Below are positions 9,490 to 20,570 of a stretch of 64,000 nt of DNA, in pieces. Both the position numbers and the translations under genes were made by a program. The notes under the pieces are model-generated. The model was not told the DNA's origin. It ran no database searches and saw only the letters and a program-made list of their open reading frames with translations. Origin of the DNA: Candidatus Dietzia intestinipullorum (GTDB taxonomy: Bacteria; Actinomycetota; Actinomycetes; Mycobacteriales; Mycobacteriaceae); contig DWWP01000015.1 of the NCBI GenBank assembly GCA_019119635.1, forward strand, positions 1 through 64,000. Direction: 5' to 3'. Each line of letters starts with the position of its first letter. Position 1 is the stretch's first letter.

Positions 9490-10992
9490 ATGAGCGACGA
9501 CGCGCGTCCCCAGACCTCGACGGAGACCGACGAACCCTATGTGGACCGGTCAGTCCTTCTCGGGATCGGTGGCCGGTGGATCACCGATTGGGCGCTGCGC
9601 CTGGCGATCATCCTCGTCGCCGGATGGCTCCTCTCCCGGATCGGTGGCGCCCTGTGGGTCGGCATCCTCCCGATCCTGCTGGCCCTGATCATCTCGACCG
9701 TGCTGTGGCCCCCCACCGGCTGGATGACACGGCACAAGGTCCCGGCCTCCCTCGCGGCGCTCGTCTCGGTCGTCGGCTCGCTGGGCGTGGTGGCCGGCAT
9801 CATCGCCCTCATCGCGCCCTCGATCGTCGAACAGAGCGTGCAGCTGGCAGATCAGACCTCGGAGGCGATCAGCAAGGTCCAGGACTGGCTGCGCGGTCCG
9901 CCGCTCAACATCCGCGACGAGCAGCTCGACAACGTGCTCAACCAGCTCAGTTCGACCCTCCAGGACCGGGGCGACCAGATCGCCACCGGGGTGTTCACCG
10001 GCGTGAGCGCGGTCGGCTCCTTTGTCGTCACGCTGGTCCTGGTCCTGGTCCTCACGTTCTTCTTCATCAAGGACGGCCCCAAGTTTCTGCCGTTCGTGCG
10101 CCGGATCGCCGGCCGCAATGCGGGCCGGCATCTCACGGAGGTCCTCACCCGCAGCTGGAACACGCTCGGCGGCTTCGTCCGCACGCAGGCGATCGTGTCG
10201 TTTGTCGACGCCTTCTTCATCGGTCTCGCCCTGGTGATCCTCGGCGTACCGCTGGCCTGGGCGCTCGCGGTGATCACGTTCCTCGCCGGCTTCATCCCGA
10301 TCGTCGGTGCGATCACCGCCGGGGCCCTGGCCGTGCTCATCGCCCTCGTGGCCAACGGGCTGACCACGGCCATCATCGTGCTGGTCGTGATCATCGCGGT
10401 GCAGCAGCTCGAGAGCAACATCCTCCAGCCCCTCCTGCAGTCCCGGGCGATGAACCTGCACCCGGTGGTCGTCCTACTGGGCGTGGCCGCCGGCGGCACC
10501 CTGTTCAACATCATCGGCGCGCTCCTCGCGGTCCCGGTGCTCGCGGTGGCGGCGGTGATCCTGCGATACATCGGCGAGCAGATCGATCTGCGCACCGGCG
10601 ACGTCACGGCCTCCGACCTCGCCTCCGCCACCGACGAGGGGCGTCTCACGGCCTGGCTCGGCGAGATGTCCAGCTCCCGGTTCGCGCCGCTGCGCAAGAG
10701 CAGCAACGCCATCATGGCCGGGCTGATGGACGCCAAGCCGGGCGACCCTCCCGTCAGCGGCGCGACCACGCCGGCGCCGGGCGGGGAGGTCAGCGACACC
10801 CAGCTCGCCGGGGTCGGTGACGACGACGAGTCCACCACCGTGGCGACCGAGGCGACCGCGGGGCGCGCAGTTCAGGCGCCCTCCGACCCCGAGCCCGGTG
10901 GCGAGGAGGACGGCCCGTCCGAGCCCGACGCTCACGCGACGCACCCGCTGCGCCGCTTCGGCCGATTCCTCGCCCGCCGCATGGACGGTTAG
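9490..10992 (+). CDS. AI-2E family membrane transporter
   Basis: This is a 500-residue polytopic membrane protein of the AI-2E/TqsA (PerM-like) family. Members export small molecules or act as ion antiporters, and the substrate cannot be assigned. Hydrophobic segments include LRLAIILVAGWLL, ILLALIISTVLW, two helices near VVTLVLVLVLTFFFIKDGP and four more through LFNIIGALLAVPVLAV. The FFIKDGP element and QQLESNILQPLLQSRAMNLHP are family hallmarks. The C-terminal 110 residues are an acidic disordered tail. The start MSDDARPQ is chosen because the long upstream extension in the track is a shadow of ychF. It is divergent from ychF across 96 bp. Confidence 0.85.
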   Translation: MSDDARPQTSTETDEPYVDRSVLLGIGGRWITDWALRLAIILVAGWLLSRIGGALWVGILPILLALIISTVLWPPTGWMTRHKVPASLAALVSVVGSLGVVAGIIALIAPSIVEQSVQLADQTSEAISKVQDWLRGPPLNIRDEQLDNVLNQLSSTLQDRGDQIATGVFTGVSAVGSFVVTLVLVLVLTFFFIKDGPKFLPFVRRIAGRNAGRHLTEVLTRSWNTLGGFVRTQAIVSFVDAFFIGLALVILGVPLAWALAVITFLAGFIPIVGAITAGALAVLIALVANGLTTAIIVLVVIIAVQQLESNILQPLLQSRAMNLHPVVVLLGVAAGGTLFNIIGALLAVPVLAVAAVILRYIGEQIDLRTGDVTASDLASATDEGRLTAWLGEMSSSRFAPLRKSSNAIMAGLMDAKPGDPPVSGATTPAPGGEVSDTQLAGVGDDDESTTVATEATAGRAVQAPSDPEPGGEEDGPSEPDAHATHPLRRFGRFLARRMDG

Positions 10993-10997
10993 AGTCT

Positions 10998-11471
10998 GTG
11001 GCCGTGGGTACACGAAGGAGCGGCAGAATCCCGGCGGACGAGCGGTCGGTCGTCTCGACGATCCGTGGGATCCCCGCGTGGACCGCGGTGCTCCTCGCTG
11101 TCGCGATCACCCTCTCCGGCGTGGCCATCGACTCCCTCTCGGGAGGACTCGGGGCCGGCTTCATCGTGGCGTTCTTCCTCGGCTGCCTGATCGCGGCGCT
11201 CGCAGTGGCGCGCCATTCGGTGTTCGTGGCCGGGATCCAGCCGCCGATCATCATGGCGATCCTGGTGCCGTTGGCCTACGTGATCGCCGACGTCGGCGGC
11301 GGAGCCGAGTTGTTCTCGCGCACCCAGATCATCTCGGTGGCCCTCCCCCTGGCCACGCGCTTCCCGGTGATGGTCACCACGACCATCGTCGTGGTCGCCG
11401 TCGCACTCATCCGGGCGTTCGTGCTGGAGCCCCGCAGCTCCCGCCGCGCACCGGGTGTCGCCCGCGGCTGA
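10998..11471 (+). CDS. DUF6542 integral membrane protein
   Basis: A 157-aa protein with four predicted membrane helices (AWTAVLLAVAITLSG, GFIVAFFLGCLIAALAV, QPPIIMAILVPLAYVIAD, MVTTTIVVVAVALI) and basic ends. It resembles the DUF6542 proteins next to ychF and lytB2 in mycobacteria (Rv1111c position), and the neighbours here agree. Function is unknown. The gene starts 5 bp after the AI-2E stop. GTG 11004 is an alternative start, with a TAGAGT box 8 nt upstream. Confidence 0.75.
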   Translation: MAVGTRRSGRIPADERSVVSTIRGIPAWTAVLLAVAITLSGVAIDSLSGGLGAGFIVAFFLGCLIAALAVARHSVFVAGIQPPIIMAILVPLAYVIADVGGGAELFSRTQIISVALPLATRFPVMVTTTIVVVAVALIRAFVLEPRSSRRAPGVARG

Positions 11472-11494
11472 CGCCGCCGCGTCACCGACGACAA

Positions 11495-11535
11495 CGCCCC
11501 CAGCCCGCTCACCGGAACGGTGCGGGATGGGGGCG
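11495..11535. terminator. Bidirectional hairpin between DUF6542 and ispH
   Basis: cgcccccagcccgc pairs with gcgggatgggggcg with one mismatch, and an inner caccg/cggtg extends the stem. It lies between two convergent genes, the usual place for a shared terminator. No T-tract is present. Confidence 0.65.
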
Positions 11536-11575
11536 TGCGTGTCCGGCCCGGCTCGAGCCTGCCGGGCAGGGCGCG

Positions 11576-12550
11576 TCAGGACTTGGTGCGGAGCTCGCGC
11601 GGCAGCGAGAACGTGATGGTCTCCTCCGCCGTGCGCACAGACGAGACGTCGCCGTAGCCGTGCTCGGCCAGCAGGTCGACGACCCCGCGCACGAGGATCT
11701 CCGGCACCGAGGCGCCGGACGTCACGCCGATCGTGTCGACGCCCTCGAACCACGAGGTGTCGATGTCCTTGGCGTAGTCCACGAGGTGCGCGGCCGACGC
11801 GCCCGCCTGCAGCGCCACCTCGACCAGACGGACCGAGTTGGACGAGTTCTCCGACCCCACCACGATCACCAGGTCACACTGTGGCGCCATGGCCTTGACG
11901 GCGCTCTGGCGGTTCTGGGTGGCGTAGCAGATGTCATCGGACGGCGGGTCGATGAGCGTGGGGTACTTCTCCTTGAGGCGGCGGACCGTCTGCATGGTCT
12001 CGTCCACGCTCAGCGTGGTCTGGGAGAGCCAGATGAGCTTCTCCGTATCCACCGGGATGTCGAGCTCGTCCACGGAATCGATGCCGTCGACCAACGTCAC
12101 CACGTCGGGGGCCTCCCCCGCCGTGCCCTCGACCTCCTCGTGGCCCTCGTGGCCCACCAGGAGGATCTGGTAGCCCTCCTTGGCGAAGCGCTTGACCTCG
12201 GTGTGCACCTTGGTCACCAGCGGGCAGGTCGCGTCGAACGTGTTGAGCTGGAGGTCGCGGGCACTGTCGCGGACCGCCGGCGAGACACCGTGGGCGGAGA
12301 AGACCATGTTGGCCCCGCGGGGGGCCTCGTCGGCCTCGTCGACAAAGATCACTCCCTTGTCGGTGAAGGTCTCGACCACGTACTTGTTGTGGACGATCTC
12401 CTTGCGCATGTACAGCGGCGCACCATGCTTTTCCAGGGCTTTCTCCACCGTCTCAACGGCGCGGTCGACTCCGGCGCAATAGCCGCGCGGTTCCGCGAGA
12501 AGCACCCGCTTGGTGGCCGGTTCGGCAATCATGTCGGTCTGCTCGGTCAT
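11576..12550 (-). CDS. ispH: 4-hydroxy-3-methylbut-2-enyl diphosphate reductase IspH (LytB)
   Basis: This is the last enzyme of the MEP isoprenoid pathway. It reduces HMBPP to IPP and DMAPP with a [4Fe-4S] cluster. The three cluster cysteines are visible in [14 protein letters not shown] and [10 protein letters not shown], and active-site regions [19 protein letters not shown] and VGSENSSNS are present. At 324 aa it has normal length. I choose ATG 12550 ([11 protein letters not shown]); the track's 400-aa version adds sequence antisense to the neighbouring gene. TACCCT ends 6 nt before the ATG, suggesting a leaderless transcript. Its neighbours match the lytB2 locus of mycobacteria. Confidence 0.96.
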   Translation of the reverse strand: MTEQTDMIAEPATKRVLLAEPRGYCAGVDRAVETVEKALEKHGAPLYMRKEIVHNKYVVETFTDKGVIFVDEADEAPRGANMVFSAHGVSPAVRDSARDLQLNTFDATCPLVTKVHTEVKRFAKEGYQILLVGHEGHEEVEGTAGEAPDVVTLVDGIDSVDELDIPVDTEKLIWLSQTTLSVDETMQTVRRLKEKYPTLIDPPSDDICYATQNRQSAVKAMAPQCDLVIVVGSENSSNSVRLVEVALQAGASAAHLVDYAKDIDTSWFEGVDTIGVTSGASVPEILVRGVVDLLAEHGYGDVSSVRTAEETITFSLPRELRTKS

Positions 12551-12619
12551 GGCCCCAGGGTACGGTTCATAATGGGTTTCGACCACGACGCCTCCACGAC
12601 CCCGGGCAGGAAGGTTCCC

Positions 12620-13003
12620 ATGCTCCGTCCTTTCCTCCTCACGCGCGCCTCGATCGGCCTCGCCGCCACCGCCGCCGAGTACACGGCGGCCCTGCCCGGT
12701 CGCGCGGTCGAGGCCGTAGGCCTGCTGCCCGCGGTCCCGGTGCGCCTGGCGGGCGGCCTCGCGCAGTCCTACCTGCACGCCACCCAGACGCTGACGGACC
12801 TCGCGGTCAAGGGGGACAAGGTCATCGCGACCGTGGTGCCGACACGGGCCGACCAGCCGGAATGGGCGACGTTCGACGAGGACGAGACCGACGGGGGCGA
12901 GTCCCCGGACGTGTCCTACGTCGTGTACGGCTCGACCGGCCCGGGGGCCCCCGACGACGATCCCGACGTCCCGACCGGTCGCGTCGGACCGCGCACCCCG
13001 TGA
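12620..13003 (+). CDS. Lipid droplet-associated protein, Rv1109c family
   Basis: A 127-aa protein with an amphipathic, Ala/Leu/Val-rich N-terminal half ([35 protein letters not shown]) and an acidic C-terminal tail ([11 protein letters not shown]). The pattern and its location between lytB/ispH and xseA fit the Rv1109c-type lipid-droplet-associated family. Such proteins are thought to coat storage-lipid inclusions. The ATG at 12620 is preceded by AGGAAGG at good spacing. The stop overlaps the xseA GTG (GTGA), so the two genes are translationally coupled. The assignment rests on pattern and synteny. Confidence 0.7.
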   Translation: MLRPFLLTRASIGLAATAAEYTAALPGRAVEAVGLLPAVPVRLAGGLAQSYLHATQTLTDLAVKGDKVIATVVPTRADQPEWATFDEDETDGGESPDVSYVVYGSTGPGAPDDDPDVPTGRVGPRTP

Positions 13004-14316
13004 CGACGGGCGCCGCGCGGACGCCCTCGAGCCCGGAGCAGCCGTGGCCGGTGCGCGTCGTCTCCGACCAGATCGCCGGCTGGATCCACCGCCTCGGCAC
13101 CGTGTGGGTGGAGGGGCAGATCACCCAGTTGAGCCTGCGGCCGGGCACGCGCACCGCGTTCCTCACCCTGCGCGATCCCTCCGTGGACAACTCCCTCACG
13201 CTCACCTGCCCGCCCAAGCTCGTCTCCGAGTCCCCCGTCCCCGTGACCGAGGGCAGCCGCGTGGTGGTCCGCGGCACGCCCCGCTTCTACACGGGCCGGG
13301 GCTCGTTCTCCCTCCAGGTCACCGAGATCCGCCCGGTGGGGGTCGGCGAACTCCTCGCCCGGATCGAACGCCTCAAGCAGGCCCTGACCGCCGAGGGACT
13401 GTTCAACCCCAGACTCAAGCGCCCGCTGCCGTTCCTCCCGGGGCGCGTCGGGCTGATCACCGGGCGGGCGAGCGCCGCCGAGCGGGACGTGGTCGAGGTG
13501 GCCCGCAGCCGGTGGCCGGACGTGCGGTTCGAGATCCGCAACACCGCCGTCCAGGGCCCGTCGGCTGTGCCGCAGGTGCTCGACGCGCTCGCCGAGCTGG
13601 AGGCGGACCCGGCTGTCGACGTGATCATCCTCGCGCGCGGCGGTGGCTCCGTCGAGGACCTGCTGCCGTTCTCCGACGAGGCCCTCATCCGCGCGGTCTC
13701 ACGCTGCCGCACCCCGGTCGTCAGCGCGATCGGCCACGAACCCGACTCCCCGCTGTCCGACCTGGTGGCCGACCTGCGCGCCGCCACGCCGACCGATGCG
13801 GCCAAGCGCGTGGTCCCGGACGTCGCCGAGGAGCGCCGCCGGATCGCGGAGGCCCGCACCCGCACCGCCCGCGCGCTGCGCGGATGGGTCGACAGGGAAC
13901 AGCACCAGCTGGCCGCGATCCGGTCGCGACCGGTGATGGCGGATCCGCACGTGCTGGTCGAGGCGCGAGCGGAGATCGTGGACCAGGCCGTGCGGGCGCT
14001 GCGGCGGGAGATCAACCTCGTCGTCGTCACCGAGACCACCTCGCTCGGGCACCTCTCGGCGCGGTTGACCACCCTCGGCCCCGCGGCGACCCTCGCCCGC
14101 GGCTACGCGGTGGTGCAGTCCGTGGCCGGCGAGCACGACGGTCGCGTGGTGTCGTCGATCGACCACGCCCCGGCCGGGTCGCAACTGCGCATCCGGGTGA
14201 CCGACGGCGCGCTGTCGGCCGCGGTTCTCGGCACCACCCCGGCCGCGGGCCGCACCGCCGGCGACACCGATCCGACCACCGATCCCGACGATCCCCACAC
14301 CGAGGAGCAGTCCTGA
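13000..14316 (+). CDS. xseA: Exodeoxyribonuclease VII large subunit
   Basis: XseA with XseB degrades single-stranded DNA in both directions. Seen are the N-terminal OB-fold ([25 protein letters not shown]), the catalytic-region motifs [38 protein letters not shown] and [27 protein letters not shown], then a long helical region and a terminal ARGYAVVQS element. The start is GTG 13000, overlapping the previous stop. The product is then 438 aa, normal for actinobacteria, while the longer track version starts inside the upstream gene. The stop overlaps the xseB start by one base. Confidence 0.96.
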   Translation: MTTGAARTPSSPEQPWPVRVVSDQIAGWIHRLGTVWVEGQITQLSLRPGTRTAFLTLRDPSVDNSLTLTCPPKLVSESPVPVTEGSRVVVRGTPRFYTGRGSFSLQVTEIRPVGVGELLARIERLKQALTAEGLFNPRLKRPLPFLPGRVGLITGRASAAERDVVEVARSRWPDVRFEIRNTAVQGPSAVPQVLDALAELEADPAVDVIILARGGGSVEDLLPFSDEALIRAVSRCRTPVVSAIGHEPDSPLSDLVADLRAATPTDAAKRVVPDVAEERRRIAEARTRTARALRGWVDREQHQLAAIRSRPVMADPHVLVEARAEIVDQAVRALRREINLVVVTETTSLGHLSARLTTLGPAATLARGYAVVQSVAGEHDGRVVSSIDHAPAGSQLRIRVTDGALSAAVLGTTPAAGRTAGDTDPTTDPDDPHTEEQS

Positions 14317-14543
14317 TGTCCGACGAGCAGACCCCCGTCGCCGAACTCGGCTACGAGCAGGCCCGCGACGAGCTGATCGAGGTGGTCCGGATCCTCGAGG
14401 CCGGAGGGCAGGACCTGGACTCGTCGCTCGCGCTCTGGGAGCGGGGCGAAGAGCTCGCCGCCCGGTGCTCCGAGCACCTCGACGGCGCGCGCACACGCAT
14501 CGACAAGGCCCTCGGCGGGGACGAGAACATGGACGAGGGCTGA
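14316..14543 (+). CDS. xseB: Exodeoxyribonuclease VII small subunit
   Basis: A 75-aa partner of XseA. It is a small helical hairpin with the family pattern [37 protein letters not shown] and LDGARTRID. It starts at ATG 14316, whose A is the last base of the xseA TGA (TGATG), so translation is tightly coupled. It ends with an acidic tail 14 bp before the convergent DUF4245 gene. Confidence 0.95.
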   Translation: MSDEQTPVAELGYEQARDELIEVVRILEAGGQDLDSSLALWERGEELAARCSEHLDGARTRIDKALGGDENMDEG

Positions 14544-14557
14544 CCCGGGCGCGGGGG

Positions 14558-15121
14558 TCAGCCCTGCGCGGTTAGCGGTTCGGCGCCCTGCGCCGCTACC
14601 GCGAGCGACTCGAAGTCCGAAGTCGCGGCCGAGCCGGTGACCGCCACGCGGGCGTCACCCAGATCGAGCACCCACACCGGGCGCACGTCGTCGCCGTCGA
14701 AGACGGTCCACTCCTGCCCGTGGACGGGGATCATGCTCCTGTCGGGCCGCGGCCCCCCGTTGAGGTTCCGGAAGGCCTCGAGTGGAGCGTCGGACTGGAC
14801 CAGTTCGACGTAGCTGCGCTCCCCGGTCACCCACCCGACGTGGCTCGACGTGGTGTCCGCGAACCCCTGCACCCGGCCCGAGTTGGACGTCCAGCCCTCG
14901 GGCACCTCGGGCGAGCGGATGGGGAACGGCAGGCTGCGCGCGTCCTGCTCCAGGGATGCCCGGGCGTCGAAGTCCGGGACCGGCCCCTGCTCGGGGCCGG
15001 ACGGGCTGAACGTGCACTGCCCGGCGATCCCGGCGAACGCGGCACAGATCACCAGGAGCACCGCCAGCGACCAGAACATGTCGCGGTTGCCCTGCAGGAT
15101 TCTCGGTTTGGGTTCGGCCAC
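14558..15121 (-). CDS. DUF4245 membrane-anchored protein
   Basis: A 187-aa protein with a single N-terminal membrane helix (MFWSLAVLLVICAAFAGIAG) after a short basic cytoplasmic segment, and an exported domain with TSNSGRVQGF, SHVGWVTGERSYVELVQS and WTVFDGDDVRPVWV. These fit the DUF4245 family (Rv1100 position), whose function is unknown. The GTG at 15121 (VAEPKPRILQ) is chosen. The 1022-aa track ORF is a shadow of fumC and glpX read on the other strand. It is divergent from glpX across 144 bp. Confidence 0.75.
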   Translation of the reverse strand: MAEPKPRILQGNRDMFWSLAVLLVICAAFAGIAGQCTFSPSGPEQGPVPDFDARASLEQDARSLPFPIRSPEVPEGWTSNSGRVQGFADTTSSHVGWVTGERSYVELVQSDAPLEAFRNLNGGPRPDRSMIPVHGQEWTVFDGDDVRPVWVLDLGDARVAVTGSAATSDFESLAVAAQGAEPLTAQG

Positions 15122-15265
15122 GGCTGCGAGTATCCCACCCTCCCGCGGCGCGCCCGACGCACGGGCCACGACCAGACCCCCGACGTGGAAGAATGACGTG
15201 CACACCCCACCCGAACCGCGCGCGCTATCGCGCTGTGCGGAGCTGAACGAGGAGCCCGACACCAC

Positions 15266-16267
15266 ATGTCCGACGCCCAACATCCCGACCGAAACCTCGC
15301 CATGGAGCTCGTCCGAGTCACCGAGGCCGCCGCGCTCGCCGCCGGCCGCTGGGTGGGACGTGGCGACAAGATCGGTGGCGACGGCGCGGCGGTCGACGCC
15401 ATGCGTTCGCTCATCGGCACGGTGGAGATGGACGGCACGGTGGTGATCGGCGAGGGTGAGAAGGACGAGGCGCCCATGCTCTTCAACGGCGAGAAGGTGG
15501 GCACCGGCTCGGGCCCCGCCGTCGACGTGGCGGTCGACCCGATCGACGGCACGCGTCTCATGGCCGAGGGACGACCCAACTCGATCGCCGTGATCGCGGT
15601 CGCCGAACGCGGGGCGATGTTCGACCCGTCCGCCGTGTTCTACATGCGCAAGATCGCGGTCGGCCCCCAGGCTGTCGGCCGGATCGACCTGAGCAGGTCC
15701 ACCGAGTGGAACATCCGGTCCGTGGCCGAGGCCAAGAACATCGACGTCGGCGACATGAGCGTGTGCGTGCTCGACCGCCCCCGGCACGCCGAGCTCATCG
15801 CCGAGATCCGCGCCGCCGGCGCCAAGGTGCGTCTGATCATGGACGGCGACGTTGCCGGGGCCGTCGCCGCGGCCAGCGACGACAGCTCCGTGGACATGCT
15901 CATGGGCATCGGCGGCACCCCGGAGGGCATCATCACCGCCTGCGCCATGCAGTGCATGGGCGGCGAGATCCAGGGCCAGCTCTGGCCGGAGTCCGACGCC
16001 GAGCGGCAGAAGGCCGTCGACGCCGGACTCGACGTGGACGCGTTCCTGGGCACGGCGGACCTGGTCAAGGGCGACAACAGCTTCTTCGCCGCCACCGGCA
16101 TCACCAACGGCGACATGGTGCGCGGGGTGAGCTACCGCGCCAACGGCGCCGTCACCCGGTCGCTGGTCATGCGGTCCAAGTCCGGCACCGTCCGCCACGT
16201 CGAGGCGCGGCACCAGATGGAGAAGCTGCGCGAGTTCTCCGCCGTCGACTACGGCCAGGGGGACTGA
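15266..16267 (+). CDS. glpX: Class II fructose-1,6-bisphosphatase GlpX
   Basis: This enzyme hydrolyses fructose-1,6-bisphosphate to fructose-6-phosphate, the committed step of gluconeogenesis, and is the only FBPase type in most mycobacteria-like actinobacteria. Metal and substrate motifs are visible: [41 protein letters not shown] and GIGGTPEGI. At 333 aa it is of normal length. The ATG is at 15266. A strong GC hairpin follows the stop, then the fumarase gene in the same direction. The pair glpX-fumC is conserved in related genomes. Confidence 0.96.
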   Translation: MSDAQHPDRNLAMELVRVTEAAALAAGRWVGRGDKIGGDGAAVDAMRSLIGTVEMDGTVVIGEGEKDEAPMLFNGEKVGTGSGPAVDVAVDPIDGTRLMAEGRPNSIAVIAVAERGAMFDPSAVFYMRKIAVGPQAVGRIDLSRSTEWNIRSVAEAKNIDVGDMSVCVLDRPRHAELIAEIRAAGAKVRLIMDGDVAGAVAAASDDSSVDMLMGIGGTPEGIITACAMQCMGGEIQGQLWPESDAERQKAVDAGLDVDAFLGTADLVKGDNSFFAATGITNGDMVRGVSYRANGAVTRSLVMRSKSGTVRHVEARHQMEKLREFSAVDYGQGD

Positions 16268-16292
16268 CCCCCACCGGCCCCGGCCGGTCGCG

Positions 16293-16338
16293 GGCGGGCC
16301 CGCGGTGCCGTGTTGCTGCGCGGCGCCGCGGGCCCGCC
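16293..16338 (+). terminator. 18-bp GC hairpin between glpX and fumC
   Basis: ggcgggcccgcggtgccg and cggcgccgcgggcccgcc pair with one mismatch around a 10-nt loop. It ends directly before the TACGCT box of fumC, so it probably ends glpX transcripts while fumC starts its own. Confidence 0.65.
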
Positions 16339-16351
16339 TACGCTTGCGGGT

Positions 16352-17758
<1,407 letters not shown>

Positions 17759-17781
17759 CGACGGGCCGGCCGGGGCGCCGG

Positions 17782-18384
17782 CTATCCGTCGTGGTCGAGG
17801 ACCCGGACAGCCTCGTCCTCAAGCCGGATCTGGCCGTGCTGGAAGTCGGAGAAGATGATCCCGTCCTCCTCCGTCTCGTCCCCGATCGGCCACCCGAGAC
17901 GCCCGGTGGGGCCCCCGTTCTCTTGGTAGGTCTCCAGGATCCGCCCGCGCACGATGGTCGCCCCGGTGTCCGGGTGCCAGTAGATCTCGCCGTCCCGGAA
18001 ATCCTGCTTCCTGCCGTCGGCGATCTCCTCGGCCGGCGCCACCGGGGCCACCAGGTCCAGGGGCCCGCCCTTGGCCGCGTCGTAGTGACGGTAGATGCCC
18101 ATGGTGGTGGGGTACTCGTCCTCGCCGATCTTCACGACGATCGGGTCCTCCGGGTCACCCCCGGTCGGCACCTCGTCGCTCGTCGCCGGCCCGTCCTGCT
18201 CGGCGTCCGGCGCAGCGTCAGGTGAGGAATCCTGCCCCTGCCCGGTCGCCTGCTCCGCCGCCTGCTCGGAGCCCTGCGCATCGGCGGACATCCCGCCCGG
18301 GGTCTGCTCGCCACAGGCGGTGACCATCACCATGCATGCGAGAGCGACAGGCGGCAGGAGTGCCAGGTGCGTGCGACGAGCCAT
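17782..18384 (-). CDS. LGFP-repeat lipoprotein
   Basis: A 200-aa exported lipoprotein. The N-terminus is a type II signal with lipobox VTAC (Cys 24). Residues 25-80 form a low-complexity acidic, Q/A/D-rich linker. The C-terminal domain contains GEIYWHPDTGATIVRGRI and GGPTGRLGWPIGDET, which match the LGFP repeat found in cell-wall proteins of mycolate-containing actinobacteria. These repeats are thought to anchor or organise proteins at the arabinogalactan-mycolate layer. The specific function is unknown. It lies in the position of Rv1097c relative to fumC but I cannot claim orthology. Confidence 0.7.
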   Translation of the reverse strand: MARRTHLALLPPVALACMVMVTACGEQTPGGMSADAQGSEQAAEQATGQGQDSSPDAAPDAEQDGPATSDEVPTGGDPEDPIVVKIGEDEYPTTMGIYRHYDAAKGGPLDLVAPVAPAEEIADGRKQDFRDGEIYWHPDTGATIVRGRILETYQENGGPTGRLGWPIGDETEEDGIIFSDFQHGQIRLEDEAVRVLDHDG

Positions 18385-18441
18385 GCCCCGAGCATCTCAC
18401 GCCCGGAGTCCCCGTCAGCGCCGTCCGGGATGTTCAGGCGT

Positions 18442-19797
18442 TCAGGCGGCGTGGATCCGACGCAGCGCGCCCGGCTGGGCACCCGGGTGCCCTTCCTCGA
18501 GCATCTCGGTGACGAGCTCGGCGATCGGCGAGCGCTCCGAGCGGTTGAGCGTGACGTGGGCGAACAGCGGATGCCCCTTGAGCTTCTCGACCACCGCCTG
18601 GATCCCGTCGTGCCGGCCGACCCTGAGGTTGTCCCGCTGCGCGACGTCGTGGGTGAGCACCACCCGCGAGCCGGCGCCCAGCCGGGAGAGCACCGTGAGC
18701 AGGACGTTGCGCTCGAGCGACTGCGCCTCGTCGACGATCACGAACGAGTCGTGGAGACTGCGGCCGCGGATGTGGGTGAGCGGCAGGACCTCGAGGATGT
18801 CGCGGTCCATCACCTCGTCGATCACGTTCTCGCTGACCAGGCCTTCGAGCGTGTCGAAGACGGCCTGCGACCACGGCGACATCTTCTCCGACTCGCTGCC
18901 CGGCAGGTACCCCAGCTCCTGGCCACCGACGGCGTACAGCGGGCGGAACACCACGATCTTGCGGTGCCGGCGGCGCTCCAGCACGGACTCCAGGCCCGCG
19001 CAGAGGGCGAGGGCCGACTTCCCGGTCCCGGCGCGCCCGCCGAGGGAGGTGATCCCGACGGACTCGTCGAGCAGGCAGTCGATCGCGATCCGCTGCTCGG
19101 CGGAGCGGCCCCGCAGGCCGAACACCTCGACGTCGCCCCTGATCAGTTTCAGGCCACCGTCGTCGGTGACGCGGGCCAGTGCCGACGACGACTCGGTCTG
19201 CACCCGGACGCCACAGTGCACGGGCGCCTCGGGGTCGAGTCCCGCGGCGCGGGCGGCCAGGGGGGCGACGGCCCCGTCGGAGAAGAGGGAGTCCACCAGT
19301 GGCTGGGTGGCGGGCAGGTCGGTCATCCCGCTGTAGCCGGTGAGGACGACGTCTTGGGCGTGGTACTCGTCGGCGGGGAGCCCGACGGATCCGGCCTTCA
19401 CCCGCAAGGGCACGTCCTTGGAGACCAGGACGGTCTCCGCGCCCTCGGCCCGCAGGTTGAGGGCGCAGGCGAGGATCCGCGAGTCGTTGCCGGTGTTCCG
19501 GAACCCCGCGGGGAGCACGGTCTGATCGGTGTGGTTGAGCTCCACGCGGACCGTGCCGCCCTGCTGGGTCACCGTGAGGTCGCCGTCGAGGCGGCCGTGG
19601 CGCAGGCGGAGGTCCTCGAGGAGCCGGAGCGCCTCGCGGGCGAAGTAGCCCAGCTCCGGGTGCTGACGCTTGGCCTCGAGCTCCCCGATCACCGCGATCG
19701 GCAGGACCACGTGGTGTTCGGCGAAGCGGGTGACGGCCCACGGATCGGACAGCAGAACCGAGGTGTCGAGGACGAAGGTACGAGCGGTGTCGGTCAC
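18442..19797 (-). CDS. phoH2: PIN domain-PhoH fusion ATPase (PhoH2)
   Basis: PhoH2 couples an N-terminal PIN ribonuclease domain to a C-terminal PhoH RNA-helicase-like ATPase. The PIN part has [13 protein letters not shown] (acidic residue D11) with [12 protein letters not shown] and NDSRILACA. The PhoH part has Walker [13 protein letters not shown], Walker [12 protein letters not shown] and [14 protein letters not shown]. At 451 aa it has the expected length. In mycobacteria a small phoAT antitoxin ORF overlaps phoH2 upstream. I could not support such an ORF here. The 223 bp before the gene contain only a hairpin (acggtcgg/ccgaccgt, 19930-19953). Confidence 0.92.
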   Translation of the reverse strand: MTDTARTFVLDTSVLLSDPWAVTRFAEHHVVLPIAVIGELEAKRQHPELGYFAREALRLLEDLRLRHGRLDGDLTVTQQGGTVRVELNHTDQTVLPAGFRNTGNDSRILACALNLRAEGAETVLVSKDVPLRVKAGSVGLPADEYHAQDVVLTGYSGMTDLPATQPLVDSLFSDGAVAPLAARAAGLDPEAPVHCGVRVQTESSSALARVTDDGGLKLIRGDVEVFGLRGRSAEQRIAIDCLLDESVGITSLGGRAGTGKSALALCAGLESVLERRRHRKIVVFRPLYAVGGQELGYLPGSESEKMSPWSQAVFDTLEGLVSENVIDEVMDRDILEVLPLTHIRGRSLHDSFVIVDEAQSLERNVLLTVLSRLGAGSRVVLTHDVAQRDNLRVGRHDGIQAVVEKLKGHPLFAHVTLNRSERSPIAELVTEMLEEGHPGAQPGALRRIHAA

Positions 19798-20020
19798 GGC
19801 GAGCTCCTCGCCCGCGGCACCCGCGGGCGTGTTGGGATGGACCGGTCGGCCCGGGTCGCCCGGTGGCGACGGGGCCGGGTGCCGGCCCCCTCCCGATCGT
19901 CAAGAGCGATCATCGGCTGGGACCTCCCGACGGTCGGCTTCCCCACCGACCGTTGACCGTGACGCTACGCCGCAGAGATGTTAATCACATGACTGTGAGT
20001 TAACGTGTCATGAATTCCCG

Positions 20021-20473
20021 TCACCCGACCATCAACCGGATCGCCTCGGCCACGAGGGCCGGCCTGTCACCGCCCTCGATCTCCACGGTCACCAGCGTGG
20101 TGAGCTGCGCCCCTGCGGGCTTGCGGGCGAGCGCCGTCAGTTCCACACCCGCGCGCACACGCGAGCCCACGGGGACCGGGGCGGGGAACCGCACCTTGTC
20201 GCTGCCGTAGTTGATCATGGCCGAGAAACCGCGGATGTCCAGGACCTCCTCGACCAGCACCGGAAGCATCGACAGGGTGAGGTAGCCGTGCGCGATGGTC
20301 GCCCCGTACGGTCCGGCCGCCGCGCGTTCCGGGTCCACGTGGATCCACTGGTGATCGCCCGTGGCGTCGGCGAAGGCGTCGATCCGCTCCTGGGTGATCT
20401 CCCACCACGAGCCGTAACCCACGTGCTCACCGATCGACGCCTCGATCTGGTCCAGTCCCTCGAATACCCGCAT
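20021..20473 (-). CDS. MaoC-like (R)-enoyl-CoA hydratase
   Basis: A single hot-dog domain of 150 aa. FADATGDHQWIHVDPERA is the hydratase motif with the catalytic Asp/His pair, followed by GATIAHGYLTLSMLP. Such enzymes hydrate 2-enoyl-CoA to (R)-3-hydroxyacyl-CoA. It is the last gene of the minus-strand catabolic cluster, 97 bp after the SDR. Its stereochemistry may pair with the upstream SDR acting as 3-hydroxyacyl-CoA dehydrogenase, although that is inference. GAGGAGG is present just upstream of the ATG. Confidence 0.85.
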   Translation of the reverse strand: MRVFEGLDQIEASIGEHVGYGSWWEITQERIDAFADATGDHQWIHVDPERAAAGPYGATIAHGYLTLSMLPVLVEEVLDIRGFSAMINYGSDKVRFPAPVPVGSRVRAGVELTALARKPAGAQLTTLVTVEIEGGDRPALVAEAIRLMVG

Positions 20474-20570
20474 CGTGTCCTCCTCGTTCTCGGGGCTCGC
20501 CCCCCGCGGTCGTCGTCAGGCTCGCCCCCACAGTCGTCGTCGGGATGGCCCGCGACGCCCGTGTCAGTGG

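Noticed and set aside
19798-20020. A phoAT-like antitoxin ORF upstream of phoH2
   Set aside because: Known from mycobacteria, but I found no short ORF with an SD and plausible composition overlapping the phoH2 start.
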